Shown here: positions 25,561 through 34,540 of the stretch, piece after piece
How the letters are laid out: each line of letters starts with the position of its first letter
Position numbering within the stretch: position 1 is the first letter of the stretch
NCBI GenBank assembly: GCA_022820945.1
Contig: JAJEEP010000003.1
Coordinates: 1 to 64,000, forward strand
Direction of reading: 5' to 3'
DNA: 64,000 nt
Source: Alphaproteobacteria bacterium
GTDB taxonomy: Bacteria; Pseudomonadota; Alphaproteobacteria; UBA828
Made by a program: the position numbers and the translations under genes
The notes under the pieces: model-generated
Seen by the model: only the letters and a program-made list of their open reading frames with translations
Told to the model about the DNA's origin: nothing
Database searches by the model: none

Positions 25561-26160
25561 TCAGGGACTGGGCGGTACTTGATCGGGTCTGCGGAAAGGA
25601 GTCACGTGGACGCGATAGGTGTTCCCGGTAAAGATCGAGCTTGTAAGAAAACCCGCCCCAAGAAGTTGTGCGCAGACTTCCGCCACGACAACCGCTTCGC
25701 CGTCGACGAGCGGCACTGTAGCATCCGATCCCACCAGCATCGTTTCCCAACCCACCGCACTCAGGCCGGTACACTCCTGGGCAAGGGAATCGGTCCTTCG
25801 GGAATCGCCGAAACGCATCGTGTCGTCGGTCCAGACGATCTGTGCATCGTTACCGGGTTGCTTTTGGATAACGGAAATAACGAACACGACATCGACCGAA
25901 GAGCCCAGCTCCTGCTCGTAAAGATATTCGCCGAGAGCGTCCAGCTGATCGCCGTAGTCGCTACCGGTCTCGCGCGCAACGAAGTCGGACAGGATGACTG
26001 CCAGCCGGCCACTGGCGGACCTCGACTTGACCATTGCGTATACGTCGAAGACTACCATGAGGACGACGATCATCACGAGCGCCGCAAGACCGAGCTCGAT
26101 CAAGGCCGATCCGGAACGCCCGCGAATAAAGCTGCGATTTGTCATGCGAGACGCGAACAT
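25561..26160 (-). CDS. tadE: TadE-like pseudopilin
   Basis: Tad minor pilin-like protein of 199 residues. A basic N-terminus (RGRSGSALIELGLAALVM) leads into one hydrophobic helix (about 20-40) followed by a periplasmic domain with two widely spaced cysteines. The Gly-Ser-Ala-x-x-Glu pattern is that of TadE proteins cut by the prepilin peptidase. The start may be ATG 26160 or the ATG at 26145 (MTNRSFIRGR). It lies 18 bases after the next TadE/F-like gene on the same strand. Confidence 0.75.
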   Translation of the reverse strand: MFASRMTNRSFIRGRSGSALIELGLAALVMIVVLMVVFDVYAMVKSRSASGRLAVILSDFVARETGSDYGDQLDALGEYLYEQELGSSVDVVFVISVIQKQPGNDAQIVWTDDTMRFGDSRRTDSLAQECTGLSAVGWETMLVGSDATVPLVDGEAVVVAEVCAQLLGAGFLTSSIFTGNTYRVHVTPFRRPDQVPPSP

Positions 26161-26178
26161 AGGAGCCTCCAGCGAGGT

Positions 26179-26781
26179 TCACTCGAGCGGCTCACCGCGC
26201 GCAATGCCCCGGGCAACCCTCGAGCGGACTACATTGTCTTCGGAGTCCTCTGAAAGCCATGACCAGGGCGGTGTATCCCAGCCTATTTCCACGACAACCA
26301 TGCTCGTGTGAGTTTCGGCGGCGTCCGGGCTGGTACCGTTAAGGAGGTTCATTGGACTCACTCCCGTGTAAACTTCGAAAGTCCAGGTCGAGCCGCAGTC
26401 GAAAGCCGCGCTGAGTTCCAGTTCCGCCTTTATGACTCTGCACGCCAAGGCGCGCTCCAAATGCGTGTTACCCCAAATGGCGGGCGATAATGCGAGATGA
26501 TACGCCGCAGACCATGCTGCGCGGCGGTACTTGTCGGCCGCGTAGGCAGAGCTCACAATCTCGGCCACTCCGGCGAACGCCAACAGCAGAACCAGAATGC
26601 TGAGAAGCGTCGTAATCGAGCCGGCCCCATCCTTCAAACGCAAGAATGAGTGCACGCGGCTCACAATGGCTGGGAGCGTCACCTTGTATCCAGTTGTCTC
26701 AGGCTCCACCGTAAGCGACAGGCCACTCGAAGACTCATCCCGTGTCCGCCCATTCATCGAAGCCGGAATTCTGACTGACAT
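26179..26781 (-). CDS. TadE/TadF-like pseudopilin
   Basis: A 200-residue protein with a hydrophilic N-terminus of about 50 residues, then KDGAGSITTLLSILVLLLAF, a TadE/F-type membrane segment preceded by the Asp-Gly-Ala-Gly motif, and a periplasmic domain with two cysteines. Placement directly upstream of tadE and divergent from tadG supports a Tad minor pilin. The family assignment rests on topology and context more than on sequence identity. The ATG at 26781 has only a weak ribosome binding site; later in-frame starts are possible. Confidence 0.65.
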   Translation of the reverse strand: MSVRIPASMNGRTRDESSSGLSLTVEPETTGYKVTLPAIVSRVHSFLRLKDGAGSITTLLSILVLLLAFAGVAEIVSSAYAADKYRRAAWSAAYHLALSPAIWGNTHLERALACRVIKAELELSAAFDCGSTWTFEVYTGVSPMNLLNGTSPDAAETHTSMVVVEIGWDTPPWSWLSEDSEDNVVRSRVARGIARGEPLE

Positions 26782-27109
26782 ACGAAAGATCGCCCCATTC
26801 GCGTTGACCGATAAGCGTATTTGTTCCGGCCGCCGGCGGTAATGCCGATTGTGACGATTTGCATAATCGGGCGTTATAGATGAACCCCGGCAGAGGTCTC
26901 AGCGCACGCCGCTTGCACGCGATGCGTCGCTCCGCGACGGTCTCGGGCTGCCGGTCTCTCCGCCAGCGGCCATAAGCATCGCAAATAGAACTTTCTGAAA
27001 ACGGTATGCCCCTGCCGGCCGCGAATTGCGCACAATTGTTCCGGTCCGGTTTCGAGCCGGACGGCCCAACAGGTTTCGAGCGGCCCATACGGAAAGGGGT
27101 GAGCGGCTA
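26782..27109. other. divergent promoter region between the tadE/F-like genes and tadG
   Basis: No gene is supported. An AT-rich stretch around 26845-26885 (TGCATAATCGGGCGTTATAG) may hold promoters for both directions. GGAAAGGGG at 27091-27099 is the ribosome binding site of tadG. Confidence 0.5.
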
Positions 27110-28756
27110 ATGGCGATGTTCTCCCGTAGGTCCGCGGCGGACTTCCTGACGTCTCTGGCGAAGAACCGGCTTTTCCGCTTCTGGCGCGACACCGGCGCGG
27201 CAGCGACAGCGCTGATGGGGACGGCGGTCGTCGTCATGTCGGTCGGCGCCGGGGCGTACATCAGCGACCATCTCTGGATTTTCGACCAGCGCGACAAGCT
27301 GAAGTCGGCGACGGACGCGGCGTCGGTCGCGGCGATGGTGGAGATGAACGACATCCTGCTCGGGAATCCGAGCATCGAAGACCAGGAGCTGCAGACGGTC
27401 GTGGAGGACGTGGCCCGGCGCTTCGTCACAGCGAACCTCGCGGATTTGCCCCCGGACCGGTACGCGCAGGCGGTGGACTCGCTCCAGCTCGAGGTCACTC
27501 TCGACCGGCAGGACTCGGGACTGTCCGTGCAGGCAGAGGCGGACCTGGGCGGGTTCCTCTTCTCGTCCATGCTTCCGCTGCTGAGCGGAGTGACGCCGGT
27601 CTCGTCGGTGGGTGTCAGCTCGGGCGCCCAACAGGCGTTGGCGCCGACGCACGTTGTGCTGGCGATCGATACCAGCAGGTCGATGTCAAAGGACTTTAAT
27701 GGAAACGATCCGCGACCGGGCGAGTCCAGCAAAGGGGAATTGACGAAAGAAGCGGCCCTGGCGTTGGTCGATTTCCTGAATCCCAACGCGCACAATCAAG
27801 TCGCGATCGGCGTTGTGCCGTGGGATGCGCTCGTCAAACTCGACAGTGGTGCCCGGCAGGTTTGGAACGACGAGGGTTGGGCGGAATACCCGCGGTCCCG
27901 CCGATACGGAGCCGCATACATGTGCAGGCCAATCAGCAATTGCAGAGGCACCGCCGTGCGAAATGAGCAGTTGCGGCTTTCCCCACCCAGTTGGCGAGGT
28001 TGTCTCGAGGAACATCGCGTATCCGAGAGTGGTCATGCGGAACGACCGCCGGACGAGGATCTGCTGGAGCACCCGTCGACGATGCCGTTCGCAGAGGAGA
28101 TTTACTCGGCATCATATGGATATTCGTACATCTGTCAGCGACATCCGTCGCCAGGCGATTTTGGCGCTCAGTATTGCTACTATAGAAGGCCGGGTGCCCA
28201 TCAATATACCGCATTATCCGCCGCTCAATACTTTTGCGAGGCGAGCCCCATGCGCCCGCTCAGCTCGGACGCGACCGCAATCAAGAGCCATATAGACGGG
28301 CTGGAATTCGAAGGGCCTCTGACATACTCCGCGCTCGGCGTTCTGTGGGCGCAGCGAATGCTCATGCACCAGTGGGCGGACGTATGGGATGGCGATGTCG
28401 ATCCGATCGACCCCTCGACAGAGGGATATGTAAGAAGAGTCATCGTGCTGTTCACCGACGGTGTAGACACCCGATGCGGACCCTTTACTTTCCACCGGAA
28501 TTGTACATTCTGGGACGTTGGCTTGGCGCGTAGCGTGGCGTGCAGCGCGGCAAAGGCCGAAGGCACCGAGATCTTCGTTGTGGCTGCGATACGCGGCATG
28601 AACAACGCGATGGGCAGGGAGCTCCGGGATTGTTCGAGTCACGACGACGACTCCGATGTGCAATACACGTTTCTGAACATTCGCACTGAAGAGCAGATTG
28701 CAAGGGCCTTCGCCACGATCGGGCTTCAACTGAAGACGTTGCGGCGGATCCATTGA
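27110..28756 (+). CDS. tadG: TadG-like protein with a von Willebrand factor A domain
   Basis: A 548-residue Tad protein. The N-terminal TadE/G-type membrane segment (about 28-52) carries DTGAAATALMGTAVVVM; the region KLKSATDAASVAAM is the classic TadG signature. A VWA domain follows with an intact metal-ion-dependent adhesion site, D187-T-S189-R-S191. An insert rich in Tyr, Arg and Cys (about 260-380) interrupts the VWA fold. TadG VWA proteins are thought to help surface adhesion or pilus maturation. The start is the ATG at 27110, with GGAAAGGGG upstream. Confidence 0.85.
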   Translation: MAMFSRRSAADFLTSLAKNRLFRFWRDTGAAATALMGTAVVVMSVGAGAYISDHLWIFDQRDKLKSATDAASVAAMVEMNDILLGNPSIEDQELQTVVEDVARRFVTANLADLPPDRYAQAVDSLQLEVTLDRQDSGLSVQAEADLGGFLFSSMLPLLSGVTPVSSVGVSSGAQQALAPTHVVLAIDTSRSMSKDFNGNDPRPGESSKGELTKEAALALVDFLNPNAHNQVAIGVVPWDALVKLDSGARQVWNDEGWAEYPRSRRYGAAYMCRPISNCRGTAVRNEQLRLSPPSWRGCLEEHRVSESGHAERPPDEDLLEHPSTMPFAEEIYSASYGYSYICQRHPSPGDFGAQYCYYRRPGAHQYTALSAAQYFCEASPMRPLSSDATAIKSHIDGLEFEGPLTYSALGVLWAQRMLMHQWADVWDGDVDPIDPSTEGYVRRVIVLFTDGVDTRCGPFTFHRNCTFWDVGLARSVACSAAKAEGTEIFVVAAIRGMNNAMGRELRDCSSHDDDSDVQYTFLNIRTEEQIARAFATIGLQLKTLRRIH

Positions 28757-29288
28757 ACCCCGGATACTCTCTGTCCCGTCGACCGACGACGTCGAGTATC
28801 GGTATGGAAGCGCTCGGTTCAGCCCCCGATCGTAATCCGCCGCCTTCGTACCGGTCACCGTTGCGCAGTGCCGTAGCAGCTCCATACCTATTGCCAGCCG
28901 GGTTCTGCTCCGATGGCACAAAGCCGACGGGTATGCTGTCTCGTTATACGAACTTCCCGCTTAAGCATTAGCTGAGACAACTCGGATCGGTTTACGAAGT
29001 TTGAGAGAGAATACGGTTATCCGCTGAGAGCCAAATGGCCAAGAGCAATCAATGTCCGGTGATGGTGCATGCGGTATTGCGACTTCAGCTCGCTAAAGTG
29101 TCATCGTCGCTCGATCAGCCAGGAACGTATCCGGTTCGGTCTAAACCGCCGCATCGGCATTGAAATCCCCGGCTCGAGTTAACGGAAAAGAAATCAGAAT
29201 TTCTCCCATTCAGATTGGTGGATCGCGCGATGACCAAACCAATTCCTGCCGTTGCGGAACATGGCTGCTTCGTGTGCGAGCGAGGCTT
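28757..29288. other. intergenic region between tadG and the Ig-barrel lipoprotein gene
   Basis: Over 500 bases with no supported gene. The frame of the next gene is open from 29160, but that part lacks a signal peptide or conserved features and lies before the lipoprotein signal. No terminator was recognised. Confidence 0.45.
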
Positions 29289-31865
29289 ATGAGATCCATA
29301 CGGACAGCCATATTTTGTTGTCTCGCGCTTGCGCTCGCTGCCTGCAGCGGGAGCGAACTGTCCATCGAATCTCCCGACGGAGATGTTGGAACGCTCAGCC
29401 TGTATTTTGCTCCCGATCGCGCCGGTGAGCACCGACTGCCATTCAACATTACCGGCGGGACACCTCCCTACCACGCGAGTCTCGAAGGCTGTCCCGATTG
29501 GGTGACTCTCTTCCCCGATCAGGGCATCCTGGCAGGCACCGCTCCCGCCAGGGACTTCGGCAAGACCTTCTTTTGCAGTTTCCGGGTGACCGACTCCACG
29601 GTCCCCGATCCGCTGAGCAAGTCCCGCATACTCCGCCTTACCGTCGGTTCTCCCAGAGGCGCGTCTACCGTTGCTCCTCTTCGGCTGAGTGTCCCTGCCG
29701 ATCGGAGTTTCATCGTCGACACCTTCCATTCTGTCACGCTGCCGGCTGCCTCGGGCGGCATCGGGCCGTACACGTACGCGCTGACTTGCGCCGGCGGCAA
29801 GCTGCCGCCGGGGATGGGCTTCGTGCCTCAAACCCGCGTGCTCGCCGGCACGCCGAAGGAGGGCTTCCGAGACTCGTGCGCGTACACGGTATTCGACAGC
29901 TCGAGGCCCCCCGCGCAGATCTCGCGGCCTGTCGAACTGGCGGTCCTTACGACCCCGCCTCCAGCCCTGACCGTGCCGTCCGCAGCCGACCAGGAACTTA
30001 CCGTCGGCATCTACCGCGCCATCGTATTCCCGGTCGCTTCAGGCGGTCTCAGGCCGCACGAGTATTCCTTCACCTGCGCAGGCGGCAGGCTGCCGCCCGG
30101 GATGGGCTTTGCACCCGAAACCCGCGTGCTCGCCGGCACGCCGAGAGTGGCGTTCCGCGATTCGTGCGTCTACACGGTGACCGACAGCTCGAATCCCGCC
30201 GAGGAGATCTCCCAGCCCGTCCAGGTGACCGTCGTTGCCCTCGATCTGGGGACATGGCGGTTCCGTACGCGGACCCTTGAGCGGAGCGATCATGCTGTCG
30301 ATCCCACGGTCGACTCGGCGCAGACGTTCGTCACACTGCCGCACGCGCTTCCCGAAGCGGGTCAAATGCGGGGTACCGAGAGGTACGACCTTCTGGACAT
30401 CCAGTCGCCCCTTGGGTTCGACCCGTCCACGCGCGCGCTCTCCTATCTCCATGCTGGAGTTCAACCCATCTTCGGTACACCCACCACGTTCCGCTATCAG
30501 GTCTATTCCGCCGACAATGTGGTTCAGGACGCCCTCTGCGTCGACGTCAGCTACCACGACCTCAAGCCGAAGCAGCTCCTCGATGGCGTGTTGGATACCG
30601 CGGCCGTCTGGGTTCGCGATGACGCGTACTGGGACGCGGCAAGAGGCGAGTACCGGTGTCCTGATGCAGCCCGAGCGCCGGCCTCCTCCTCGCGCGCGAC
30701 GGTGTCCAACCCCGTTCACACGGCGCTCGCGCCGCTCCACGCACGACAAGCCGTCGATTCCGCCCACACCGCCGTTCGGGACCGCGTGCGCGACTGGTCT
30801 CCCGGTGCCCCCCTCGGCTTCGCGATTTCGCCGACCGTCGAGTTCGCCTCGCTGTCGGGGGAGAGCGACGGCTTCGATTACACCGGGTCCAGCGAGTCCA
30901 TGACGGGCAGCGTCGAGCTGGGAGCCGACTCCTGGCAGGCGGGTCTGATCGCTTCCTTCACCCGGACCGACCTTCGCTACCGTGCCTGGGCGGGCCTCGC
31001 CGGGCGCGGCTACCGCGCGGGCGAGCACGACACGGAGATCGTCTCCGTGCATCCCTTCGCCGCGTGGCACACAGGATTCGGCGGGAAACTCTGGGCGTCT
31101 CTCGGCGCCGGGACGGGCGACCTCCGCCACCGCGACGATCTGGGCTTCCCGTCCCGCTCCCGCTCCGACGTGCGGCTCCGCTCGTATGCCTTGGGCGCCT
31201 CTCTTCCCGTGGCAGACGTGTTGTCCGGGGAGCTTGATGCCGAAGCCGGTATCGATGGCTTCGGCTTCGAGATCGAAGGAGGCGGCCGGATTTCCTCTTC
31301 TCTTCCCACACTGCGCGGCCGCGACTATCGCGCGGGCCTGGCGTGGAGCGCACCCGTTCCGGGTAAGCCTTACATCTCCATCGCCTACGAGCAGTTGACC
31401 GGCGACGGGCCCGAGGGCGCGCAGGTGGAGGCGCGAGGCTCAGCGTCCGTCGAGGGCTTCCTGGACCCTCGTCTCACCCTGACGGGCAATGCCGAGGCCA
31501 CGTTCGGTCTGGGCGACTACGAGCATGACTCCTGGCACCTCGGCGGCGGACTCCACTTCGCTTCCGACGGCTCGGGCCGCGGTTTCGGGCTCGATCTCGA
31601 CGCCCGTGTGATGTCTCCTGCCGACGGTCGCGAGGACGGCGTCGGCGTGCGGGGCGAGGCCGGCTATGGCCTTCGGAGCGAGTCCCTGCTCGGGATCGTG
31701 CGGCCGTACGTCGGCCTGACCCAGTATCCAAGCGACGGTTCCCTGCGCAGGGCCGTGGGGCTCGACCTGCTCGACACGCCCACGTCACAGCTATCGCTGG
31801 AAGTCTACGACCATTCGCGCGACCGCTCGCGCGCAGCCGAGCTCACGCTTCGCCACCGCTTTTGA
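29289..31865 (+). CDS. lipobox-bearing outer-membrane protein with Ig-like repeats and a C-terminal autotransporter-type barrel
   Basis: An 858-residue protein. The start at ATG 29289 gives a lipoprotein signal peptide ending LALAAC (C19). Residues about 40-120 form an Ig-like unit, followed by two near-identical Ig-like (He_PIG-type) units of about 92 residues (roughly 132-223 and 227-316), each with a Cys pair (TCAGG and RDSC). After a linker, the last 270 residues alternate hydrophobic and polar residues and end RHRF with terminal Phe, the outer-membrane barrel signal. The architecture suggests an adhesin displayed by its own barrel. It lies just beyond the Tad genes and could be co-acquired with them. 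No chaperone or protease domain is visible. Confidence 0.75.
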   Translation: MRSIRTAIFCCLALALAACSGSELSIESPDGDVGTLSLYFAPDRAGEHRLPFNITGGTPPYHASLEGCPDWVTLFPDQGILAGTAPARDFGKTFFCSFRVTDSTVPDPLSKSRILRLTVGSPRGASTVAPLRLSVPADRSFIVDTFHSVTLPAASGGIGPYTYALTCAGGKLPPGMGFVPQTRVLAGTPKEGFRDSCAYTVFDSSRPPAQISRPVELAVLTTPPPALTVPSAADQELTVGIYRAIVFPVASGGLRPHEYSFTCAGGRLPPGMGFAPETRVLAGTPRVAFRDSCVYTVTDSSNPAEEISQPVQVTVVALDLGTWRFRTRTLERSDHAVDPTVDSAQTFVTLPHALPEAGQMRGTERYDLLDIQSPLGFDPSTRALSYLHAGVQPIFGTPTTFRYQVYSADNVVQDALCVDVSYHDLKPKQLLDGVLDTAAVWVRDDAYWDAARGEYRCPDAARAPASSSRATVSNPVHTALAPLHARQAVDSAHTAVRDRVRDWSPGAPLGFAISPTVEFASLSGESDGFDYTGSSESMTGSVELGADSWQAGLIASFTRTDLRYRAWAGLAGRGYRAGEHDTEIVSVHPFAAWHTGFGGKLWASLGAGTGDLRHRDDLGFPSRSRSDVRLRSYALGASLPVADVLSGELDAEAGIDGFGFEIEGGGRISSSLPTLRGRDYRAGLAWSAPVPGKPYISIAYEQLTGDGPEGAQVEARGSASVEGFLDPRLTLTGNAEATFGLGDYEHDSWHLGGGLHFASDGSGRGFGLDLDARVMSPADGREDGVGVRGEAGYGLRSESLLGIVRPYVGLTQYPSDGSLRRAVGLDLLDTPTSQLSLEVYDHSRDRSRAAELTLRHRF
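29682..30239 (+). repeat. tandem Ig-like coding repeat, two copies
   Basis: Two units of about 275 bases encode almost the same 92 residues. Parts are identical at the DNA level (for example CCCGCGTGCTCGCCGGCACG near 29835 and 30121), indicating a fairly recent duplication. Both units keep the cysteine pair. Confidence 0.75.
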
Positions 31866-31916
31866 CGCTCATGCGGTGGATACCCGCGCACTTGTAGCCG
31901 GAACGAGGGCCAGGTC

Positions 31917-32186
31917 ATGAAATTGCTCGTCCGAACCTTCCGCAGCGGCCTGACCGTCGGCGCCATGTACGCGATCGGCGCCGTTGGGTTGGCGCTGATC
32001 TGGGGCGTGCTTCACATGGTGGTGATTGCGCACGGCACTATTCTCGTCATCGGCGTTTTCTCCGGCGTCTTCATCGTGTCGATGAAGGGCGGAAGCGCAG
32101 GCTTCGTCGCGTTGACCGTCCGTCGGCTGCGCATCCTCCGAGGAGGTGTTTGCGGCCCGACTGTCCCGGCCCGTTCAACCGGCTGA
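31917..32186 (+). pseudogene. truncated branched-chain amino acid ABC permease (LivH) fragment
   Basis: The first 65 or so codons read as the N-terminus of a LivH permease: GLTVGAMYAIGAVGLALIWG, then VIAHGTILVIG with the family AHG motif. After about residue 65 the sequence becomes Arg-rich and unrelated and stops at 89, whereas LivH is about 290 residues. No other liv genes are nearby. It is a scar from recombination, at the border between the surface island and the conserved cca block. Confidence 0.75.
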
Positions 32187-32293
32187 AAACTCGCTCCAGG
32201 ATCGCCCTCATGGCCTGCTCGACGAGGTGGGACCGTCAGGGCCGCACTGATTCGGTCGGGTTGAATTCCGTCTTGTCTTCGAGCGGCGTGGGA

Positions 32294-33589
32294 TTACTTC
32301 TCGCGGCGCTCGGCGACCAGGGCGTCCAGCTTCTCGAGCAGGGCCGCGCGGCCGGGAGTGAAGTCGCGCTCGATCCACCAGTCCTCGACGGCCTTAAGTA
32401 GGCGGCCGACCTCGGGCCCCTCATCCACGTCGAGCGCGACCACATCTACCCCGCTCACGGGAAGCGTCGGCGCCTCCCATTCGTCAGCGTATTTAAGCAT
32501 TGCTCGCCAGGCCGCCTCGTGCTCGTTCCCGCCCTCGGTGGACCAGGCGTCCAACACCTTTTCACTGAAGAATTCGGCGCCTAGCCGATAGAGCAAACGA
32601 CGCTGTCCGCGACAGTCGAGACCGGGATTAATGGGTGCGGTGCGGTGAGTGACCTCAACGGGTGGGACGTGAAAGTGAAAAGTGACGGGACGCGAGTAGG
32701 CGTCGAGCCGCGCGGCGTCAGCGCTGGCGAGGCGCCAGCGCTTGGCAATGACCTGTGCGGCGGCCGCTGCATCTTTGCTAACGGTGATCATGGCGGCGAG
32801 ACGCTTGATCGGATCGGGTTCGGTGTCTCGCTTTTCTATCGCGACACGGCGGGCGAAGCGTTCAGTGCCCCGCACCTCCGGCAGCAGCACGGAAAGCACA
32901 CCGGCTTCCTGCATCGAAATGATTGTCGGCACGGGATTGGGCGCCGACAGCAGTTTCAGCATCTCGATTTGCATCCGCTCGCCCGGGAGCGAGGGGATCG
33001 TGTGGGCCGCATCCTTGCAGGCGGTGAGGGCGTCTGCGTCCGGCTCACCCTTGCCATACCAGGCGTGAAAGCGGAAGAAGCGGAGGATGCGCAGGTGATC
33101 CTCGGCGATGCGCGTGGCGGGGTCGCCGACGAAGCGCACGCAACCGGCCTTCAGGTCCTCCTGCCCGCCGAAATAGTCGTAGAGCGTGCCGTCGGGCGCG
33201 GCACTCATGGCGTTGATGGTGAAGTCGCGCCGCGCCGCGTCCTCGCGCCAATCATCGGTGAAGGCGACCTCGGCGTGGCGGCCGTCGGTGCGCTCGTCGC
33301 GCCTGAGCGTCGTGATTTCGTAGCGCTCGCCGCCGGCAAGCGCGGTGACGGTGCCGTGCTCGATGCCGCGCGGAACCGTACGGGTCTCGATGCCCGCGTC
33401 TTTCAACAGCGCCAGAACCCGCTCGGGCGGATCGGGCGTGCCGATGTCGATATCGTTACTCTCTTGCTCCAGCAGCGCGTCGCGGACGCAACCGCCGACG
33501 AAGCGGACATCGGCGTCCTCGGCGGTGAGCGCGTCGATCACGGCGCGGGTCGTCGGCGCCGTGATCCAGGGAGCGTGGACGGTGCTCAG
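32294..33589 (-). CDS. cca: CCA tRNA nucleotidyltransferase / poly(A) polymerase family
   Basis: Adds or repairs the CCA end of tRNAs. The nucleotidyltransferase core is clear: VRFVGGCVRDALL, then the metal-binding ESNDIDIGTPDPP, followed by RRDFTINAMSA and FVGDPATRIAEDHLRILRFFRF. The first ATG/GTG-type start is GTG 33541, but the family N-terminus (APWITAPTTRAVIDAL) is encoded before it with no ATG, GTG or TTG. CTG at 33589, whose last two bases overlap the TGA of the upstream gene, is the best candidate start (431 residues). The C-terminal part is less conserved. It ends the minus-strand housekeeping block. Confidence 0.88.
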   Translation of the reverse strand: MSTVHAPWITAPTTRAVIDALTAEDADVRFVGGCVRDALLEQESNDIDIGTPDPPERVLALLKDAGIETRTVPRGIEHGTVTALAGGERYEITTLRRDERTDGRHAEVAFTDDWREDAARRDFTINAMSAAPDGTLYDYFGGQEDLKAGCVRFVGDPATRIAEDHLRILRFFRFHAWYGKGEPDADALTACKDAAHTIPSLPGERMQIEMLKLLSAPNPVPTIISMQEAGVLSVLLPEVRGTERFARRVAIEKRDTEPDPIKRLAAMITVSKDAAAAAQVIAKRWRLASADAARLDAYSRPVTFHFHVPPVEVTHRTAPINPGLDCRGQRRLLYRLGAEFFSEKVLDAWSTEGGNEHEAAWRAMLKYADEWEAPTLPVSGVDVVALDVDEGPEVGRLLKAVEDWWIERDFTPGRAALLEKLDALVAERREK

Positions 33590-33864
33590 TCGATGACCTC
33601 GCCGGGGACGATCTCGCCGTCGACGATGCGCGCCGGCACGTAGGTGCCCTCAGGGTCGCCGCCGACGGTCAACGCCCAGACCACCAGGCTCGCCGCGGCG
33701 AGAACGAGGCCGCTGCCGAGGAGCCTGACCCACGGCATCTTGCGCAGCTGCGCCGCCATGTGGCTGCGGCTCAACTGAAGCCGTCGCGACAGGATGAGGA
33801 AGGCGAAATAAAGAATCGTCGGCGCGAGCAGGATCAGGATATGGATCAGGGTGGTTCTCAACAT
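33586..33864 (-). CDS. DUF6111-family small membrane protein
   Basis: A 92-residue inner-membrane protein of unknown function with two predicted helices (about 5-27 and 48-66), a basic segment between them, and a hydrophilic C-terminus (YVPARIVDGEIVPGEVID). This matches the DUF6111 family, found next to NUDIX and cca genes in alphaproteobacteria. Its start overlaps the upstream NUDIX stop by 7 bases and its stop overlaps the probable cca start, so the three genes are likely translated together. Confidence 0.8.
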   Translation of the reverse strand: MLRTTLIHILILLAPTILYFAFLILSRRLQLSRSHMAAQLRKMPWVRLLGSGLVLAAASLVVWALTVGGDPEGTYVPARIVDGEIVPGEVID

Positions 33865-34520
33865 GATGCGCGCACCACATCCCGGAAGTTGACGAGGATC
33901 GCCGCCGTAGCGCCCCAGATATGATACGCCTCGTAGGGCATCACGTAAAAACGGCGCTCCACGCCGCCGACGGTCATCTTGTCGCGACGGTAGTTGGCGG
34001 GCTCCAGCACGAAGGAGAGCGGCACCTCGAAGACCTCCGCGACCTCGCGGGTATCCGCCTCGAAGGCCGGCGGCGCGGTGACGAAGCCCACGACAGGGGT
34101 GATGCGGTAGCCCGTGCCGACCAGGTAGTCATCGAGCCGGCCGACGATCTCGACCTGCGATGCGGGCAGCCCGATCTCCTCCTCGGCCTCGCGCAGCGCC
34201 GTTCTCTGCGGGGTCCCGTCCTCGGGGTCGGCGCGGCCGCCGGGGAAGCTGATCTGGCCCGCGTGGCGCGCGAGGCGTTCGGCGCGGCGGGTGAGCAGCA
34301 CGGTGAGAGCGCCCGCACGCTCGACGACGGCGACGAGCACGGCGGCGGGCGCGATCGGCTCGGACGCCGGCAGACGGCCCCAGGACTCTTCGCTGTGACG
34401 GAGCGAGCCCGGCACGCGGGCGGCAGGCGCCCGCTCCGCTGCGGCGATCACCGCCTCCCACGGCTGGTCCGGCGCGCCCGGCGCCTGCTGCGCCACGCCG
34501 CGCAGAATATCGGCATGCAT
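33858..34520 (-). CDS. NUDIX hydrolase, CoA pyrophosphatase-like
   Basis: A 220-residue hydrolase that probably cleaves coenzyme A or its derivatives to 4'-phosphopantetheine and 3',5'-ADP. The NUDIX box is present: GGRADPEDGTPQRTALREAEEEIGLP, with the REAEEEIG core binding Mg2+. It is preceded by the CoA-specific segment LLTRRAERLARHAGQISFPG. It overlaps the DUF6111 gene and lies 20 bases after the DUF1285 gene, in a block often conserved in alphaproteobacteria. Confidence 0.85.
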   Translation of the reverse strand: MHADILRGVAQQAPGAPDQPWEAVIAAAERAPAARVPGSLRHSEESWGRLPASEPIAPAAVLVAVVERAGALTVLLTRRAERLARHAGQISFPGGRADPEDGTPQRTALREAEEEIGLPASQVEIVGRLDDYLVGTGYRITPVVGFVTAPPAFEADTREVAEVFEVPLSFVLEPANYRRDKMTVGGVERRFYVMPYEAYHIWGATAAILVNFRDVVRASC

Positions 34521-34540
34521 CGGTCGTTACCGGCCGGCGC

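Noticed and set aside
29041-29165. Possible IS5-type transposase tail before the Ig-barrel gene
   Set aside because: A short resemblance in one frame (RIRFGLNRRIGIE) is too short and lacks catalytic motifs or inverted repeats.
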